DNA of 64,000 nucleotides, from the NCBI RefSeq assembly GCF_003253995.1, contig NZ_QKZL01000001.1, forward strand, positions 371,886-435,885, read 5' to 3'. The notes below the pieces were generated by a model that saw only the letters and a program-made list of their open reading frames with translations, did not search any database and was not told the DNA's origin. The stretch's first letter is position 1, and each line of letters starts with the position of its first letter. This document shows, in pieces, positions 10,077 to 19,413 of the stretch. Source of the DNA: Palleronia aestuarii (GTDB taxonomy: Bacteria > Pseudomonadota > Alphaproteobacteria > Rhodobacterales > Rhodobacteraceae). Made by a program: the position numbers and the translations under genes.

Positions 10077-10108
10077 CCTTGGGGTATATGGATACCTTAT
10101 TTTCAAGG
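10077..10108 (+). promoter_or_regulatory. Nested inverted repeat upstream of rplM
   Basis: The 310-base gap 9919-10228 separates divergent speD and rplM and must hold both promoters. Within it, an outer pair CCTTG/CAAGG (10077-10081, 10104-10108) encloses an inner pair GGTAT/ATACC (10083-10087, 10092-10096). It could be a leader hairpin for ribosomal-protein autoregulation or an operator. I see no other gene in the gap. Confidence 0.3.
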
Positions 10109-10228
10109 TACTGTTTTGATGGGGGAATTCGTCGAAGGTCGGCATTGACTGCATGATGCCGATGCGGGATAGAGCCGCATCGTTTTCGAGGGGCGTACGG
10201 TCGTCCCGCCGACAGACAGGACCGATTC

Positions 10229-10693
10229 ATGAAGACCTTCACCGCGACTCCGGCGGATATCGAGAAGAAGTGGGTGGTGATCGACGCCGAGGGCGTCGTT
10301 CTCGGCCGCCTCGCCTCGATCATCGCCATGCGCCTTCGTGGCAAGCACAAGGCGACCTTCACCCCGCACATGGACATGGGCGACAACGTCATCGTCGTGA
10401 ACGCCGACAAGGTGCAGCTCACCGGCCGCAAGCGCGAGAAGCCGCATTACTGGCACACCGGCTATCCGGGCGGCATCAAGTCGCGCACGACTGCGCAGAT
10501 CCTCGAGGGCAAGCATCCCGAGCGCGTGGTCATGCAGGCCGTCAAGCGGATGCTGCCGGGCGGGCCGCTCTCGCGCCAGCAGATGACCAACCTGCGCGTC
10601 TATGCGAGCGCGGAACATCCGCACGAGGCGCAATCGCCCGAGACGCTCGACGTCCGCGCGATGAACAAGAAGAACACCCGGGAGGCGCACTGA
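10229..10693 (+). CDS. rplM: 50S ribosomal protein L13
   Basis: The protein has 154 residues and is L13 of the large subunit. It shows the typical start ([16 protein letters not shown]), the [16 protein letters not shown] block, the [12 protein letters not shown] segment and the [11 protein letters not shown] motif. It has the usual length. AGGA precedes the ATG. Its stop codon shares one base with the rpsI start, so L13 and S9 are made from one coupled operon, as in nearly all bacteria. Confidence 0.98.
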   Translation: MKTFTATPADIEKKWVVIDAEGVVLGRLASIIAMRLRGKHKATFTPHMDMGDNVIVVNADKVQLTGRKREKPHYWHTGYPGGIKSRTTAQILEGKHPERVVMQAVKRMLPGGPLSRQQMTNLRVYASAEHPHEAQSPETLDVRAMNKKNTREAH

Positions 10694-11181
10694 TGGCCGA
10701 AGAGATCAATTCGCTCGAAGAGCTGAACCAGGCCGTCTCCGGCACCTCCGCCGCGGTGGAGACGGAGATCCCGCGCGAACCCGTGCGCGACGATCTCGGC
10801 CGCGCCTACGCGACCGGCAAGCGCAAGGACGCCACCGCGCGGGTCTGGATCCGTCCGGGCTCCGGCAAGGTGACCGTGAACGGCAAGGACGTGAACGCCT
10901 ATTTCGCGCGTCCCGTCCTGCAGATGATCCTGAAGCAGCCCTTCACCGTGGCGGGCGTCGAGGGACAGTTCGACGTGATGGCGACCGTCAAGGGCGGCGG
11001 CCTTTCGGGTCAGGCCGGTGCGGTCAAGCACGGCGTCTCCAAGGCGCTGCAGCTCTACGATCCGAGCCTGCGCGGCGCGCTGAAGGCGGCGGGCTTCCTC
11101 ACCCGTGACAGCCGGACCGTCGAGCGCAAGAAGTACGGCCGGGCCAAGGCGCGCAAGAGCTTCCAGTTCTCCAAGCGCTGA
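10693..11181 (+). CDS. rpsI: 30S ribosomal protein S9
   Basis: The protein has 162 residues and is S9 of the small subunit. It has an acidic N-terminal extension of about 35 residues before the core [13 protein letters not shown], typical of alphaproteobacteria. The core [14 protein letters not shown] and the basic C-terminus ending SFQFSKR, which reaches the P-site tRNA, are intact. A strong terminator follows 24 bases after the stop. Confidence 0.98.
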   Translation: MAEEINSLEELNQAVSGTSAAVETEIPREPVRDDLGRAYATGKRKDATARVWIRPGSGKVTVNGKDVNAYFARPVLQMILKQPFTVAGVEGQFDVMATVKGGGLSGQAGAVKHGVSKALQLYDPSLRGALKAAGFLTRDSRTVERKKYGRAKARKSFQFSKR

Positions 11182-11205
11182 TCCATCGGGACATCGAGAC
11201 GCAGG

Positions 11206-11235
11206 GCCCCGCGGCACGTGCCGCGGGGCTTTTTT
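11206..11235 (+). terminator. Rho-independent terminator of rplM-rpsI
   Basis: A perfect 24-base palindrome (GCCCCGCGGCAC joined to its reverse complement, 11206-11229) is followed by six T (11230-11235). This is a textbook intrinsic terminator. Confidence 0.95.
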
Positions 11236-11283
11236 CGTGGGCCACGGCGGGCTATCCCTGATCGAATGATCGGGAGGAGCGTG

Positions 11284-12582
11284 ATGCGTACCACGAAATC
11301 TGTCGTCTTGGCCGCATTGCTCGGGCTCGGGGCCTGCGGGGCGGATGTTCCGGTGGCGCCGCAGGTCGGGGTCGGATCCGATCCCGCGCTGCCCGCGCCG
11401 CGGCAGACCTTTCTGCCGACGCTTAACATCGCGCCCGCGACGGGCTGGCCCCAGGGCGAGGCGCCCACGGCCGCGGCGGGGCTCGAGGTGCGGGCTTTCG
11501 CGGGCGGGCTCGACCATCCGCGCTGGCTCCACGTGCTGCCCAACGGCGACGTGCTGGTGGCCGAAAGCAACAAGCAGCCCGCGCCGACCAAGGGGATTCG
11601 CGGCTTCGTCGAGAAGCAGGTGATGCGCGTGGCGGGGGCGGAGGCGCCGAGCGCCGACCGCATCCGGCTTCTCCGCGACGCGGACGGCGACGGCGTGGCC
11701 GAGATCAGCGCCGTGCTGATCGACGGGCTGACCTCGCCCTTCGGCATGGCGCTGATGGGAGGCCACCTCTACATCGCCGATACCGACGCGCTCCTCCGCG
11801 TGCCCTTCACGCCCGGCCAGACGCGCGTGACCGCCGCGCCAGAGGAGGTCGTGGCACTGCCCGCGCAGCCGCCGAACCGGCACTGGACGAAGGGGCTTCT
11901 CGCACAGGACGGCGCGCTCTTCGTCTCCGTGGGCTCGAACAGCGATCACGGGGAGAACGGCGTGACGGCCGAAGAGGGCCGGGCGGCGGTCTGGCGTGTC
12001 GATCCGGCCGCGGGCGCGGCGGAGATCTTCGCGCGCGGGCTGCGCAATCCCGTGGGCCTCGCCACGGAGCCCGAGACGGGCGCGCTCTGGACCGTCGTGA
12101 ACGAGCGGGACGAGCTGGGCCCGAACCTCGTCCCGGATTATCTCACGCGGGTCGTGGCGGGCGCCGATTACGGCTGGCCCGCGATCTATTACGGCGATCG
12201 GCGCGATCCGCGGGTGGAGGCCGGGTTCGAGGCGCCGGCGGAGCCGCGGCGGCCCGATTTCGCGCTCGGCAGCCATGTCGCGCCGCTGGGCCTCGATTTC
12301 GCCGACGGGGCGCGGCTTGGGCCCGCTTACGCAAAGGGCGCCTTCATCGGGGAGCACGGGTCGTGGAACCGCACGCCGCCCTCGGGCTACCGTGTCGTCT
12401 TCGTGCCCTTTGCGGGGGGGCAGCCGGACGGGCCGCCCCGGACGCTGCTCGACGGGTTCGTGGATGCGCGGGGCCTCGCGCGCGGTCGGCCGGTGGGGGT
12501 CGCGGTGGCGGGCGACGGCGCGCTCCTCGTCGCGGACGACGTGGGCAACGCGGTCTGGCGCGTCAGCCGTTCAGGGCGCTAG
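11284..12582 (+). CDS. Lipoprotein PQQ-type sugar dehydrogenase (sorbosone dehydrogenase family)
   Basis: The protein has 432 residues. The N-terminus is a lipoprotein signal (LLGLGAC lipobox), so it is anchored in the periplasm. The rest is a six-bladed propeller of the GDH/sorbosone dehydrogenase family: PNGDVLVAE, RDADGDGVAE, FGMAL, GLRNPVGLA and GEHGSWNR. It probably oxidises a sugar or aldose with PQQ; the substrate is unknown. The start at 11284 follows GGAGG by nine bases; a GTG sits just before it. Its 3' end overlaps the convergent methyltransferase-acetyltransferase by 20 bases. Confidence 0.88.
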   Translation: MRTTKSVVLAALLGLGACGADVPVAPQVGVGSDPALPAPRQTFLPTLNIAPATGWPQGEAPTAAAGLEVRAFAGGLDHPRWLHVLPNGDVLVAESNKQPAPTKGIRGFVEKQVMRVAGAEAPSADRIRLLRDADGDGVAEISAVLIDGLTSPFGMALMGGHLYIADTDALLRVPFTPGQTRVTAAPEEVVALPAQPPNRHWTKGLLAQDGALFVSVGSNSDHGENGVTAEEGRAAVWRVDPAAGAAEIFARGLRNPVGLATEPETGALWTVVNERDELGPNLVPDYLTRVVAGADYGWPAIYYGDRRDPRVEAGFEAPAEPRRPDFALGSHVAPLGLDFADGARLGPAYAKGAFIGEHGSWNRTPPSGYRVVFVPFAGGQPDGPPRTLLDGFVDARGLARGRPVGVAVAGDGALLVADDVGNAVWRVSRSGR

Positions 12583-13657
12583 GGCGGGCCTTCTCGTAAT
12601 AGACGCGGTCGAAGCCATCCTCGTGGCGCCGGTCGGTCTCGCGGTAGCCCAGATGCGGATAGAGCCGCAGGTTCTCCGTCATCGCTGCGTTGGTGTAGAG
12701 GCGGACGGCGGGCAATCCGCGCCGCCACGCCTCCGCCTCGCAATCGCGGATGAGCGCCCCGCCGACGCCGCGCCCCGCGGCCTCCGGACGGACCGCCACG
12801 CTCTCGAGCTCCATGTGATCGTCGTTGACGCGGGCGACCGCGTAGCCTGCGAGCGTTCCTCCCGGACCTTCGACCACCCGCGTGCGCGCCGCGCGGATCG
12901 CCGCGGCGACATCCATGTCCATCGGCGCGGGTCGGCGGCCGATGATCTCAACGTGATGCGCGTGCGCGGCCTCGGCGCAGGCGCGGATGGCGTCCGCATC
13001 GGATTGCGTGGCGTCGCGGATCTGCGGCTTCGTGCGGGCCGCCGCGCGCTTTTCCAGGACGAGGAAGGTCATGATCCCCGCGGGGGGCAGGCGTTCGCGC
13101 TTCACCTCCACGAGGTCGGGTTGGGCGAGCACGGTGGCGATCTCGAAATCGGAATGCCAGCCGATCGTGTCGGCGAGCGGTGCGATGACGCGCTCGATCC
13201 CGGCGAGCGCGCCGCCCGTGGCCTTGAAATGGTTGGTGACGACGAGCTGGCCCCCCGGGGCGAGCACTCGGGCGATCTCGGCCATCACGCGCTCGGGTTC
13301 CGGCACGACCGAGAGGACGTGCATGGCGGCGACGGTATCGAAGCTCGCATCGGGGAAGTCGAGCGCGCGGGCATCCATCTGCCGCAGCGCCTCGACATGG
13401 GTGAGGCGATCATGGGCGACGCGGCGGCGGGCCTTGGCCAGCATCTCCTCGCTGAAATCGATCCCGGTGACGTTCAGGTCGCGGTGGAAGAGCGGCAGGG
13501 AGAGCCCGGTGCCGACGCCGAGCTCCAGTAGGGAGCCCGAACGGGTGTTGATATGGGCGGCCGACCGGCGGCGCCCGGCCTGGGTGATCTTGCCGAAGGT
13601 GCGGTCGTAGACCGGTGCCCAGCGGGCATAGGAGGTTTTGACGGCGTCGATTTCCAT
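12563..13657 (-). CDS. Fused SAM methyltransferase (PmtA-like) and GNAT acetyltransferase
   Basis: The protein has 364 residues and two domains. Residues 1 to about 205 are a class I methyltransferase (YARWAPVYDRTFG, LELGVGTGLSLPLF, PGGQLVVTNHF) closely resembling phosphatidylethanolamine N-methyltransferase PmtA. From about 215 a GNAT domain follows (IRDATQSDADAIR, VRPEAAGRGVGGALI acetyl-CoA loop, NLRLYPHLGYRE). The gene directly follows pssA (stop-to-start gap two bases), and psd is next upstream. So the first domain probably turns PE into phosphatidylcholine. The acetyltransferase substrate is unknown. The start at 13657 was chosen for MEIDAVKTSYARW with AAGGGAAG upstream. Confidence 0.87.
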   Translation of the reverse strand: MEIDAVKTSYARWAPVYDRTFGKITQAGRRRSAAHINTRSGSLLELGVGTGLSLPLFHRDLNVTGIDFSEEMLAKARRRVAHDRLTHVEALRQMDARALDFPDASFDTVAAMHVLSVVPEPERVMAEIARVLAPGGQLVVTNHFKATGGALAGIERVIAPLADTIGWHSDFEIATVLAQPDLVEVKRERLPPAGIMTFLVLEKRAAARTKPQIRDATQSDADAIRACAEAAHAHHVEIIGRRPAPMDMDVAAAIRAARTRVVEGPGGTLAGYAVARVNDDHMELESVAVRPEAAGRGVGGALIRDCEAEAWRRGLPAVRLYTNAAMTENLRLYPHLGYRETDRRHEDGFDRVYYEKARPSALNG

Positions 13658-13659
13658 GG

Positions 13660-14409
13660 CTACTTCCCTTTGCGGCGCCGTACCGGCTCGACGGTCCAGG
13701 CCCAGGCGACGGTCGCGATGTAGGCGAGGCAGAGCCCGACCAGCGCGATCCAAGAATAGATGAGCAGGAACGCCCCCACCACCACCGCGCCGAGGAGCGC
13801 GAACTTCGCGTTCTCGCGCGAGATGCGGACCTTCTTGAAGGAATAGGTCGGCACGCGCACGATCATCAGGACCCCGATCGCCATCATGTAGAGCGCGAGG
13901 ACGAGGTCGGGCAGGATGTCGCGATCGGCGAAGGCGAAGGACAGATACATCGGCAGCATGACGAGGATCGCCGCCGCGGGCGAGGGCACGCCCATGAAGA
14001 AGGCGGGATCGACGGGCACCTCGGATTTCGCCGCGATGTTGAACCGCGCGAGCCGGATCACGCAGCAGATCGCGAAGACGAGCGCCGCGATCCAGCCGAG
14101 GCTCCGCGTGTCCTCGAGCGCCCAGAAATAGAGGACGAGCGGCGGCGTGACGCCGAAATTCAGAAAATCCGCGAGGCTGTCGAGTTCCGCGCCCATCTGG
14201 CTGTCGGAGCGCAGGAGCCGCGCGAGGCGGCCATCCACGCCGTCGAGCAGCGCCGCGAGGATGATGAGCTGGACCGCGAGGAGGTAGTCGCCCTGCACCG
14301 CGAGGCGGATCGCGGTCAGCCCCGCGCAGATCGCCCCCAGCGTCAGGAGATTAGGCAGAAGCTGCAGCAGGCCCAGTTCGGAGGAGGCGCGCGGCGGCGG
14401 CGATGTCAT
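13660..14409 (-). CDS. pssA: CDP-diacylglycerol-serine O-phosphatidyltransferase
   Basis: The protein has 249 residues, with about seven membrane segments. It joins CDP-diacylglycerol and serine to form phosphatidylserine in the inner membrane. The CDP-alcohol phosphotransferase motif is complete: DGRLAR, then eight residues, G, three, D, three, D. Its ATG overlaps the psd stop by four bases. The order psd, pssA, PmtA-like fusion gives a route from serine headgroup to ethanolamine to choline in one operon. Confidence 0.95.
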   Translation of the reverse strand: MTSPPPRASSELGLLQLLPNLLTLGAICAGLTAIRLAVQGDYLLAVQLIILAALLDGVDGRLARLLRSDSQMGAELDSLADFLNFGVTPPLVLYFWALEDTRSLGWIAALVFAICCVIRLARFNIAAKSEVPVDPAFFMGVPSPAAAILVMLPMYLSFAFADRDILPDLVLALYMMAIGVLMIVRVPTYSFKKVRISRENAKFALLGAVVVGAFLLIYSWIALVGLCLAYIATVAWAWTVEPVRRRKGK

Positions 14410-15074
14410 GGGGCGGGCTCCAGCCGCGCGATGACGGTCTCGCCGCCGACCATGGTCTGGCCCACCCGCACGAGCGGTTCGGTGCCCGGCGGCAGGTAGA
14501 CGTCGACGCGAGAGCCGAAGCGGATCAGGCCGAACCGCTCGCCGGTCGCCAGATGCGCGCCCTCGGCGGTGAAGCAGACGATGCGGCGCGCGACGAGGCC
14601 CGCGATCTGGACGACGCCGATCTGGCGCCCGTCGGCAAGGCGGAAGGCGAGGCCGTTCCTCTCGTTCTCCTCGCTCGCCTTGTCGAGGGAGGCGTTGACG
14701 AAGGTGCCGGGACGGTAGGCGATGGCGGTGACGGTTCCCGCCACGGGCGTCCGGTTCACGTGGCAGTTGAAGACGTTCATGAAGACCGACACGCGGGTCA
14801 GCGGCGCCGTCCCGAGGCCGAGTTCGACCGGCGGCACGGCCGGCTCGAGCAGGGAGACGATCCCGTCGGCCGGGCTCACCACGGCGCCGGGAAGGTCCGG
14901 CGGCACCCGTTCGGGGTCGCGGAAGAAGTAGTAGCACCAGATCGTCGCGCCGACGCCGATCCAGCCCAAGGGCTCCCAGAGGAGGAACAGCCCGACGGTG
15001 ATCGCGGCGAAGATCGCGACAAAGCGACGCCCCTCGGGGTGCATCGGCTTCACGAAGGTGCTCAGCATGTTCAT
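14406..15074 (-). CDS. psd: Phosphatidylserine decarboxylase proenzyme
   Basis: The protein has 222 residues and is the short PSD-A form. It converts phosphatidylserine to phosphatidylethanolamine. The conserved blocks VSPADGIVS and [10 protein letters not shown] are present. The pyruvoyl cleavage site is RFGSR, with Gly187-Ser188. Two hydrophobic stretches near residues 17-50 anchor it. It is the first gene of the lipid operon and couples to pssA by ATGA. Confidence 0.95.
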   Translation of the reverse strand: MNMLSTFVKPMHPEGRRFVAIFAAITVGLFLLWEPLGWIGVGATIWCYYFFRDPERVPPDLPGAVVSPADGIVSLLEPAVPPVELGLGTAPLTRVSVFMNVFNCHVNRTPVAGTVTAIAYRPGTFVNASLDKASEENERNGLAFRLADGRQIGVVQIAGLVARRIVCFTAEGAHLATGERFGLIRFGSRVDVYLPPGTEPLVRVGQTMVGGETVIARLEPAP

Positions 15075-15146
15075 GGGCGCAGGCCGGTCGACATGGCCCC
15101 GTCTATGCGGGCTCCGGCCCGGCTCTGCAAGGCCGGGCGGCGGATT

Positions 15147-16319
15147 TCAGATCACGACGACATCGAGCGGGGGAAAGCCGTTGAAGCCGACGGAGGCATA
15201 GCTCGACGTGTAGGCGCCGCAATCGCGGATCACCACGCGGTCGCCCGCGCGAAGCGAGAGGGGCAGGGCCACGGGGCGGCGCTCGTAGAGCACGTCGACC
15301 GAATCGCAGGACGGACCGGCAAGGATGCAGGGGCCCGTCTCCTCCCCGTCGCGCGCGGTGGCGATCTGGTAGCGGATCATCTCGCCCTCCGTCTCGGCAA
15401 GACCCGAGAAGCGGCCGATGTCGAGATAGACCCAGCGGTGGAGGTCGTCGTCGGACTTGCGGGAGACGAGCAGCACCTCCGCCGCGATCTGCCCCGCATC
15501 GGCGACCATGGCGCGGCCAGGCTCCGCCATCAGGTGCGGCACGGCGCCAAAACGCTCGGTCACGAGCGACAGGACGTCGGCCGCGTAGGAAGTGGGATGC
15601 GCGAGCGCCCCGCCATAGGCGGCCGGGAAGCCGCCGCCGATGTTGAGGAGGTCGAGCGCGATCCCTTCGGCCCGGGCGGCGTGCCAGACCGCCGCGATCT
15701 GATCGAGCGTGGGCGCCCACATCGCGGCCTCGCGCGTCTGCGAGCCGACGTGGAAGCTCAATCCGCGGGGAGTGAGGCCAAGCTCGGCGGCATATCGCAG
15801 AAGCGGCAGCGCCCGGTCGCGCGCACAGCCGAACTTGCGCGTGAGCGGCCAGTCGGCGCCCGTCGGCTCCACGATCAGACGGAGATAGATATCCGCGCCC
15901 GGCGCGTTCCGGGCGATCTTCTCGAGTTCCTCCTCCGCATCGGCGGCGAAGAGCGTGAGACCCGCCTCGTGGGCGAAGGCGATGTCGCGCTCGCGCTTGA
16001 TCGTGTTGCCGAACGAAACATGGGCCGGCGCCGCGCCCTGCGCGAGGCAGAGCTCGATCTCCGCGCGGGAGGCCGCGTCGAAGCGGCAGCCGAGACCGGC
16101 GAGGAGGGCAACGATCTGCGGCGCCGGGTTGGCCTTGACCGCGTAGTGGATGGCCGCGTTCCCGAGCCCGGCGCGGAGCGCGCGGAAGTTCTCGGCCACG
16201 AGATCGCTGTCGATCACGAGCGTGGGCCGGTCGAACGCGGTGGACGCGACGAACCCGTCCATGCGGGCGGTGCGATCGAAAGCGGCGCGGCCGACGAAGT
16301 CGGTTGCGTTGAGGTACAT
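15147..16319 (-). CDS. PLP-dependent ornithine/lysine decarboxylase (alanine-racemase fold)
   Basis: The protein has 390 residues. It belongs to fold type III decarboxylases of the eukaryotic ODC kind: PLP lysine K62 in YAVKANP, the HVGSQ strand, the GGGFP phosphate loop, AEPGRAMV, and the catalytic cysteine in PSCDSVDVL. It should make putrescine (or cadaverine), feeding SpeE about 7 kb away. Of two ATGs, I prefer 16319, since GGAG lies nine bases before it; the ATG at 16328 overlaps that site. About 200 bases upstream are untranslated and could carry a leader. Confidence 0.92.
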   Translation of the reverse strand: MYLNATDFVGRAAFDRTARMDGFVASTAFDRPTLVIDSDLVAENFRALRAGLGNAAIHYAVKANPAPQIVALLAGLGCRFDAASRAEIELCLAQGAAPAHVSFGNTIKRERDIAFAHEAGLTLFAADAEEELEKIARNAPGADIYLRLIVEPTGADWPLTRKFGCARDRALPLLRYAAELGLTPRGLSFHVGSQTREAAMWAPTLDQIAAVWHAARAEGIALDLLNIGGGFPAAYGGALAHPTSYAADVLSLVTERFGAVPHLMAEPGRAMVADAGQIAAEVLLVSRKSDDDLHRWVYLDIGRFSGLAETEGEMIRYQIATARDGEETGPCILAGPSCDSVDVLYERRPVALPLSLRAGDRVVIRDCGAYTSSYASVGFNGFPPLDVVVI

Positions 16320-16533
16320 CGGGTGCATCTCCACTGGGACGCGGGGCCCTCGCAGGCCCTCGAGTGACAAGGGAGACGTTACCGTCGCTACATGAAGCGG
16401 ACTTGGCCCGATGGACAGAGGCGCGTGCGTTGGCGTCTTGCGCGTGCATATGGAGGCAAACCGCCATTTCTGCAAGAAAAAGTCGCGGTGAAATACGGAA
16501 AATTGTTCGCAATCGAGGCGGTGCCGGGATTGC

Positions 16534-16710
16534 TCAGCGCGGGACGCGGTGGGCCCTGTCGGGCGTGAGCCATTCGGGCCAGCCGACGAACCGGTCGACG
16601 GCATAGAGAAGGAGACAGACCGCGATCACGGCGAGGACCAAGGCCACCCGACCCGCCGAGGGCGGATGCGCCGCCCAGCGCTTGGCGCGAAGGAGCCAGA
16701 ACGGGGTCAC
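16534..16710 (-). CDS. Small single-span membrane protein downstream of cytochrome c
   Basis: This 58-residue frame starts at GTG (16708-16710) and overlaps the cytochrome stop as GTGA, a coupling arrangement. It has a basic N-terminus, one hydrophobic helix (VALVLAVIAVCLLLYAV) and a short polar tail containing VGWPEWL. I do not recognise a family. The overlap and the credible membrane helix argue that it is real. It may be an assembly or anchoring partner of the cytochromes. Confidence 0.6.
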   Translation of the reverse strand: MTPFWLLRAKRWAAHPPSAGRVALVLAVIAVCLLLYAVDRFVGWPEWLTPDRAHRVPR

Positions 16711-17609
16711 TCGCCCGATGCGCCGCCCGGCAGCGCCTTGAGATAGGCGGTGATCGCGTCGATATCCTCGTCTGGCAGCTGTCCGAGCTTGTCGATCACC
16801 GCCACCATCTCGCCGCCCGCACTATCGTAATCGGGCGTGAGCCCGGTGGTGAGATAGGCGGCGATGTCCGACCGGCTCCAGTCGAGATGGGTTGGGTCGA
16901 TGCCGGGGATGCGTCCGTCGCCGGAGGGATTCGCCGCGCCGTGGAGCCAGGCGTCGCGCTCGAGCCCGCCCAGTGCGTCCCGCGGCGTATGGCATTCGCC
17001 GCAATGGGCGAGCCCTTCGACCAGCATCCGCCCGCGTTCGATCTCCGCCGTGCCGGGCTCCTCCATCACCCAGTCCGGGGTGAGATAGAGCCGTTTCCAG
17101 AGCCCGACGTTGCGGCGGATGTTGAAGGGGAACGCGACCTCGTGCGGCTGGCTCGGCGTGTCGGCGACCGGCAGCGTGCGCAGATAGGCCACGAGATCGA
17201 GCATGTCGGCGGGATCCGCGTGGATGTAGGCGGCATAGGGCAGGGCGGGATAGTAATGCGCGCCGTCGGGAGAGACGCCGCGCATCATGGCATCGACGAT
17301 CTCCGCATCCGACCAGTCGCCCACGCCTTCGGGGCCGGGGGAGATGTTGGGCGCGAGGAAGGTGCCGAACCCGGTCGTGAAGCGCTGGCCGCCCGCCAGG
17401 AGCGGCGGTCCGTCGCCCTCCACCTCCGTTTCCGGGCCGACATGACAGGATGCGCAGCCCGCGGCGAGAAAGACCCGCTCTCCGCGCCCGGCATCGCCCG
17501 AAAGCCCCGCCAGCGCGTCCGCGGGCAGCGGATCGGGCCGGGTCAGCCACCAATAGGCGGCGCTCCCGACCGCGATCAGTGCGGCGAGGACGATGAGCGC
17601 GCGCCGCAT
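16707..17609 (-). CDS. Membrane-anchored diheme cytochrome c
   Basis: The protein has 300 residues. An N-terminal hydrophobic helix (LIVLAALIAVGSAAYWW) anchors or exports it. Two c-heme sites are visible, CASCH at 52-56 and CGECH near residue 200, each in its own cytochrome domain. The layout resembles the diheme subunit of alcohol or aldehyde dehydrogenases and c4-like carriers in the periplasm. It starts four bases after the cytochrome c' stop, so the two are one operon. The redox partner is not shown here, though the periplasmic sugar dehydrogenase gene is 4 kb away. Confidence 0.9.
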   Translation of the reverse strand: MRRALIVLAALIAVGSAAYWWLTRPDPLPADALAGLSGDAGRGERVFLAAGCASCHVGPETEVEGDGPPLLAGGQRFTTGFGTFLAPNISPGPEGVGDWSDAEIVDAMMRGVSPDGAHYYPALPYAAYIHADPADMLDLVAYLRTLPVADTPSQPHEVAFPFNIRRNVGLWKRLYLTPDWVMEEPGTAEIERGRMLVEGLAHCGECHTPRDALGGLERDAWLHGAANPSGDGRIPGIDPTHLDWSRSDIAAYLTTGLTPDYDSAGGEMVAVIDKLGQLPDEDIDAITAYLKALPGGASGE

Positions 17610-17613
17610 CGCC

Positions 17614-18069
17614 TCAATCGTCGGATTGGCGGTATTTCTCGTGACAGGACCCACAGCTGCCGCCGAGCGCGCGCATCTGCCCGCCGATCGCCTCCGCACC
17701 GTCGCCTGCAACGTTCTGCATCTCCATCGCGGCGGAGGCGAGTTCCTCGGTCAGGTTCATGTAGTCGTCCATGTTCTCGAAGAGCGCGGGAAGCGCGCGG
17801 GAATCGTCGATCTCCTCGCTCGACGTGCCCTCCGGCCAGTAGCCGGTCTGATCGAGCGTCGCGAGCGCGTGGAGGCGGGACGCCGCGGCGCCGGCAAGCT
17901 CCGCATCGTAGTCGCGCTCGCCTTTCGCCATCGCGCCCAGGATCGAGAGATTGTAGGAATAGAGGTCCATGTGGTGCTGTCGCGCCTCGACATTCGGATT
18001 GTCGTCCTGCGCGGCCAGCGGCCCGCCGAGCCCCGCCAAGAGCAGTCCTGTCGCCATCATCAGCCGCAT
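17614..18069 (-). CDS. Cytochrome c'
   Basis: The protein has 151 residues, with a Sec signal peptide (cut after PLAA, about residue 20). The mature protein is an all-helical four-helix bundle type. It has one c-heme motif near the C-terminus, CGSCH at 139-143, followed by the basic KYR seen in cytochrome c'. Family members bind NO or CO at a five-coordinate heme in the periplasm. It leads the operon with the diheme cytochrome c. Confidence 0.85.
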   Translation of the reverse strand: MRLMMATGLLLAGLGGPLAAQDDNPNVEARQHHMDLYSYNLSILGAMAKGERDYDAELAGAAASRLHALATLDQTGYWPEGTSSEEIDDSRALPALFENMDDYMNLTEELASAAMEMQNVAGDGAEAIGGQMRALGGSCGSCHEKYRQSDD

Positions 18070-18302
18070 CGCAAGCTCCTTTTCCCTGCATTCCGGCGGG
18101 TCCGCCGGATCGTCGCCCTCACGAAAGCATGAAACGGCGCGCGCCCCAAATCACGCCGCCGTGGGGTGGCGAGACCCGCCCGAGTGCCCGCCGCGCCTCT
18201 TGCGGCACCCGGTCCCCTTGAAATCCGGTCCGTGCTGGCCGAAACCCACAACGGGCGACGTCTCCGATCGCCGCCAGGACCGAGCTTTCGCGACGGAGTG
18301 CC

Positions 18303-18749
18303 ATGCCGACCCATCATGAGAAGAGGACGCTTCCCTACACGGCCGACCAGATGTTCGATCTCGTGGCCGATGTCGAAAGCTATCCCGAGTTTCTGCCCTG
18401 GACCGCCGCCGCCCGCGTGCGCGACCGCCGCGAGACGCCGCGGGGAGAGGTCATGGAGGCCGAGCTCATCATCAGCTTCAAGGTCTTCCGCGAACGCTTC
18501 AACAGCCGTGTGACGCTGCGCCGGCCGGACATGAAGATCGACACCGAATATCTCGACGGGCCGTTCCGGCACATGAACTCCACCTGGGCGTTCCGCGACG
18601 TGGAGGGGGGCTGCGAGGTGACCTTCGACGTCGATTTCGAGTTCCGCAGCCGCATCCTCGGCTCGGCGGCGGGAATGTTCTTCAACGATGCCATGCAGCG
18701 CATCGTGCGCGCCTTCGAGCGGCGGGCGGCGGTTCTTTACCGTTCCTGA
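18303..18749 (+). CDS. RatA/COQ10-type SRPBCC protein
   Basis: The protein has 148 residues. It is a START-like lipid-binding fold of the COQ10/RatA family: LPYTADQMFDLVADVESYPEFLPW at the start, FNSRVTLRRPDMKID in the middle, and VTFDVDFEFRSRILG at the end. In eukaryotes and many bacteria it binds ubiquinone and aids respiration. The E. coli RatA name as a ribosome toxin is weakly supported for this group, so a quinone role is more likely. It is monocistronic; the 233 bases upstream hold no gene that I can support. Confidence 0.9.
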   Translation: MPTHHEKRTLPYTADQMFDLVADVESYPEFLPWTAAARVRDRRETPRGEVMEAELIISFKVFRERFNSRVTLRRPDMKIDTEYLDGPFRHMNSTWAFRDVEGGCEVTFDVDFEFRSRILGSAAGMFFNDAMQRIVRAFERRAAVLYRS

Positions 18750-18839
18750 AGGTTGATGGCGGGTTCACCATCCGCCGCCCAGATTTCGCCACGTATGCGG
18801 TCCATTCTCTCGGTCACACGTAACCCGAGGGAAGACCCC

Positions 18840-19409
18840 ATGCTTACGAATATCCTTTCCGGCTCCATCGTCTCGCAGACGACGAAGCAAACCGGTGATC
18901 CGGCCGGAACGGCGCCACAGCAGACGACGGCTCTGCTGGACACCGAAGCAGCCCGGTCCGCATCCACGTCTGTCGCGTCTCCGACACCGACACCGACGCC
19001 CACATCCTTGACCACCGTCACGTCGGAGCCATCCGAGGCAGAGACCGCAGCCGCCGCGTCGCAGGACCGCCAGGCGTCGGAATCCTCGACCAAGGCGCAG
19101 GCCGCCATCGCGTCGGCTGCCTCGGATGCACCGCGCCGGGCGGCGATCGGTGCCCCGGCACCGGGTGACATCATGCAATCCGCAGGCGACGGGACAGAGG
19201 CCACGCGCGCGTCGGCCGAGGCCGCCCGGAGTGCCGCGATCCGGGACACCGCGATTGCCGGCGTGACCGCGGCGAGCGAGATCGCGGTGCCGGACCTCGT
19301 CGCGAAGGTCGAACCGGCGCCCGAGGCAGGCCCGGTGCGGCGCGCCTATGCCGAGGCCGGCGACGCGGTCGAGCCCAGGGCCGAACGGAAGGCCGATTCG
19401 CGCGTCTGA
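18840..19409 (+). CDS. Ala/Ser/Thr-rich hypothetical protein
   Basis: The protein has 189 residues, low complexity, rich in Ala, Thr, Ser and Pro, including a PTPTPTPTS tract near residue 42. There is no signal peptide, transmembrane helix or known motif. Part of the middle could form Ala-rich helices. GAGGGAAG precedes the ATG at 18840, which starts MLTNILSGSIVSQTT. A long open frame also exists on the other strand (18765-19445), but it has no ribosome site and Gly/Arg-rich noise. Function unknown. Confidence 0.55.
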   Translation: MLTNILSGSIVSQTTKQTGDPAGTAPQQTTALLDTEAARSASTSVASPTPTPTPTSLTTVTSEPSEAETAAAASQDRQASESSTKAQAAIASAASDAPRRAAIGAPAPGDIMQSAGDGTEATRASAEAARSAAIRDTAIAGVTAASEIAVPDLVAKVEPAPEAGPVRRAYAEAGDAVEPRAERKADSRV

Positions 19410-19413
19410 GCCG

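Noticed and set aside
16329..16533. Riboswitch-like leader before the ornithine decarboxylase
   Set aside because: The region is free of genes but I could not find a defined structure.
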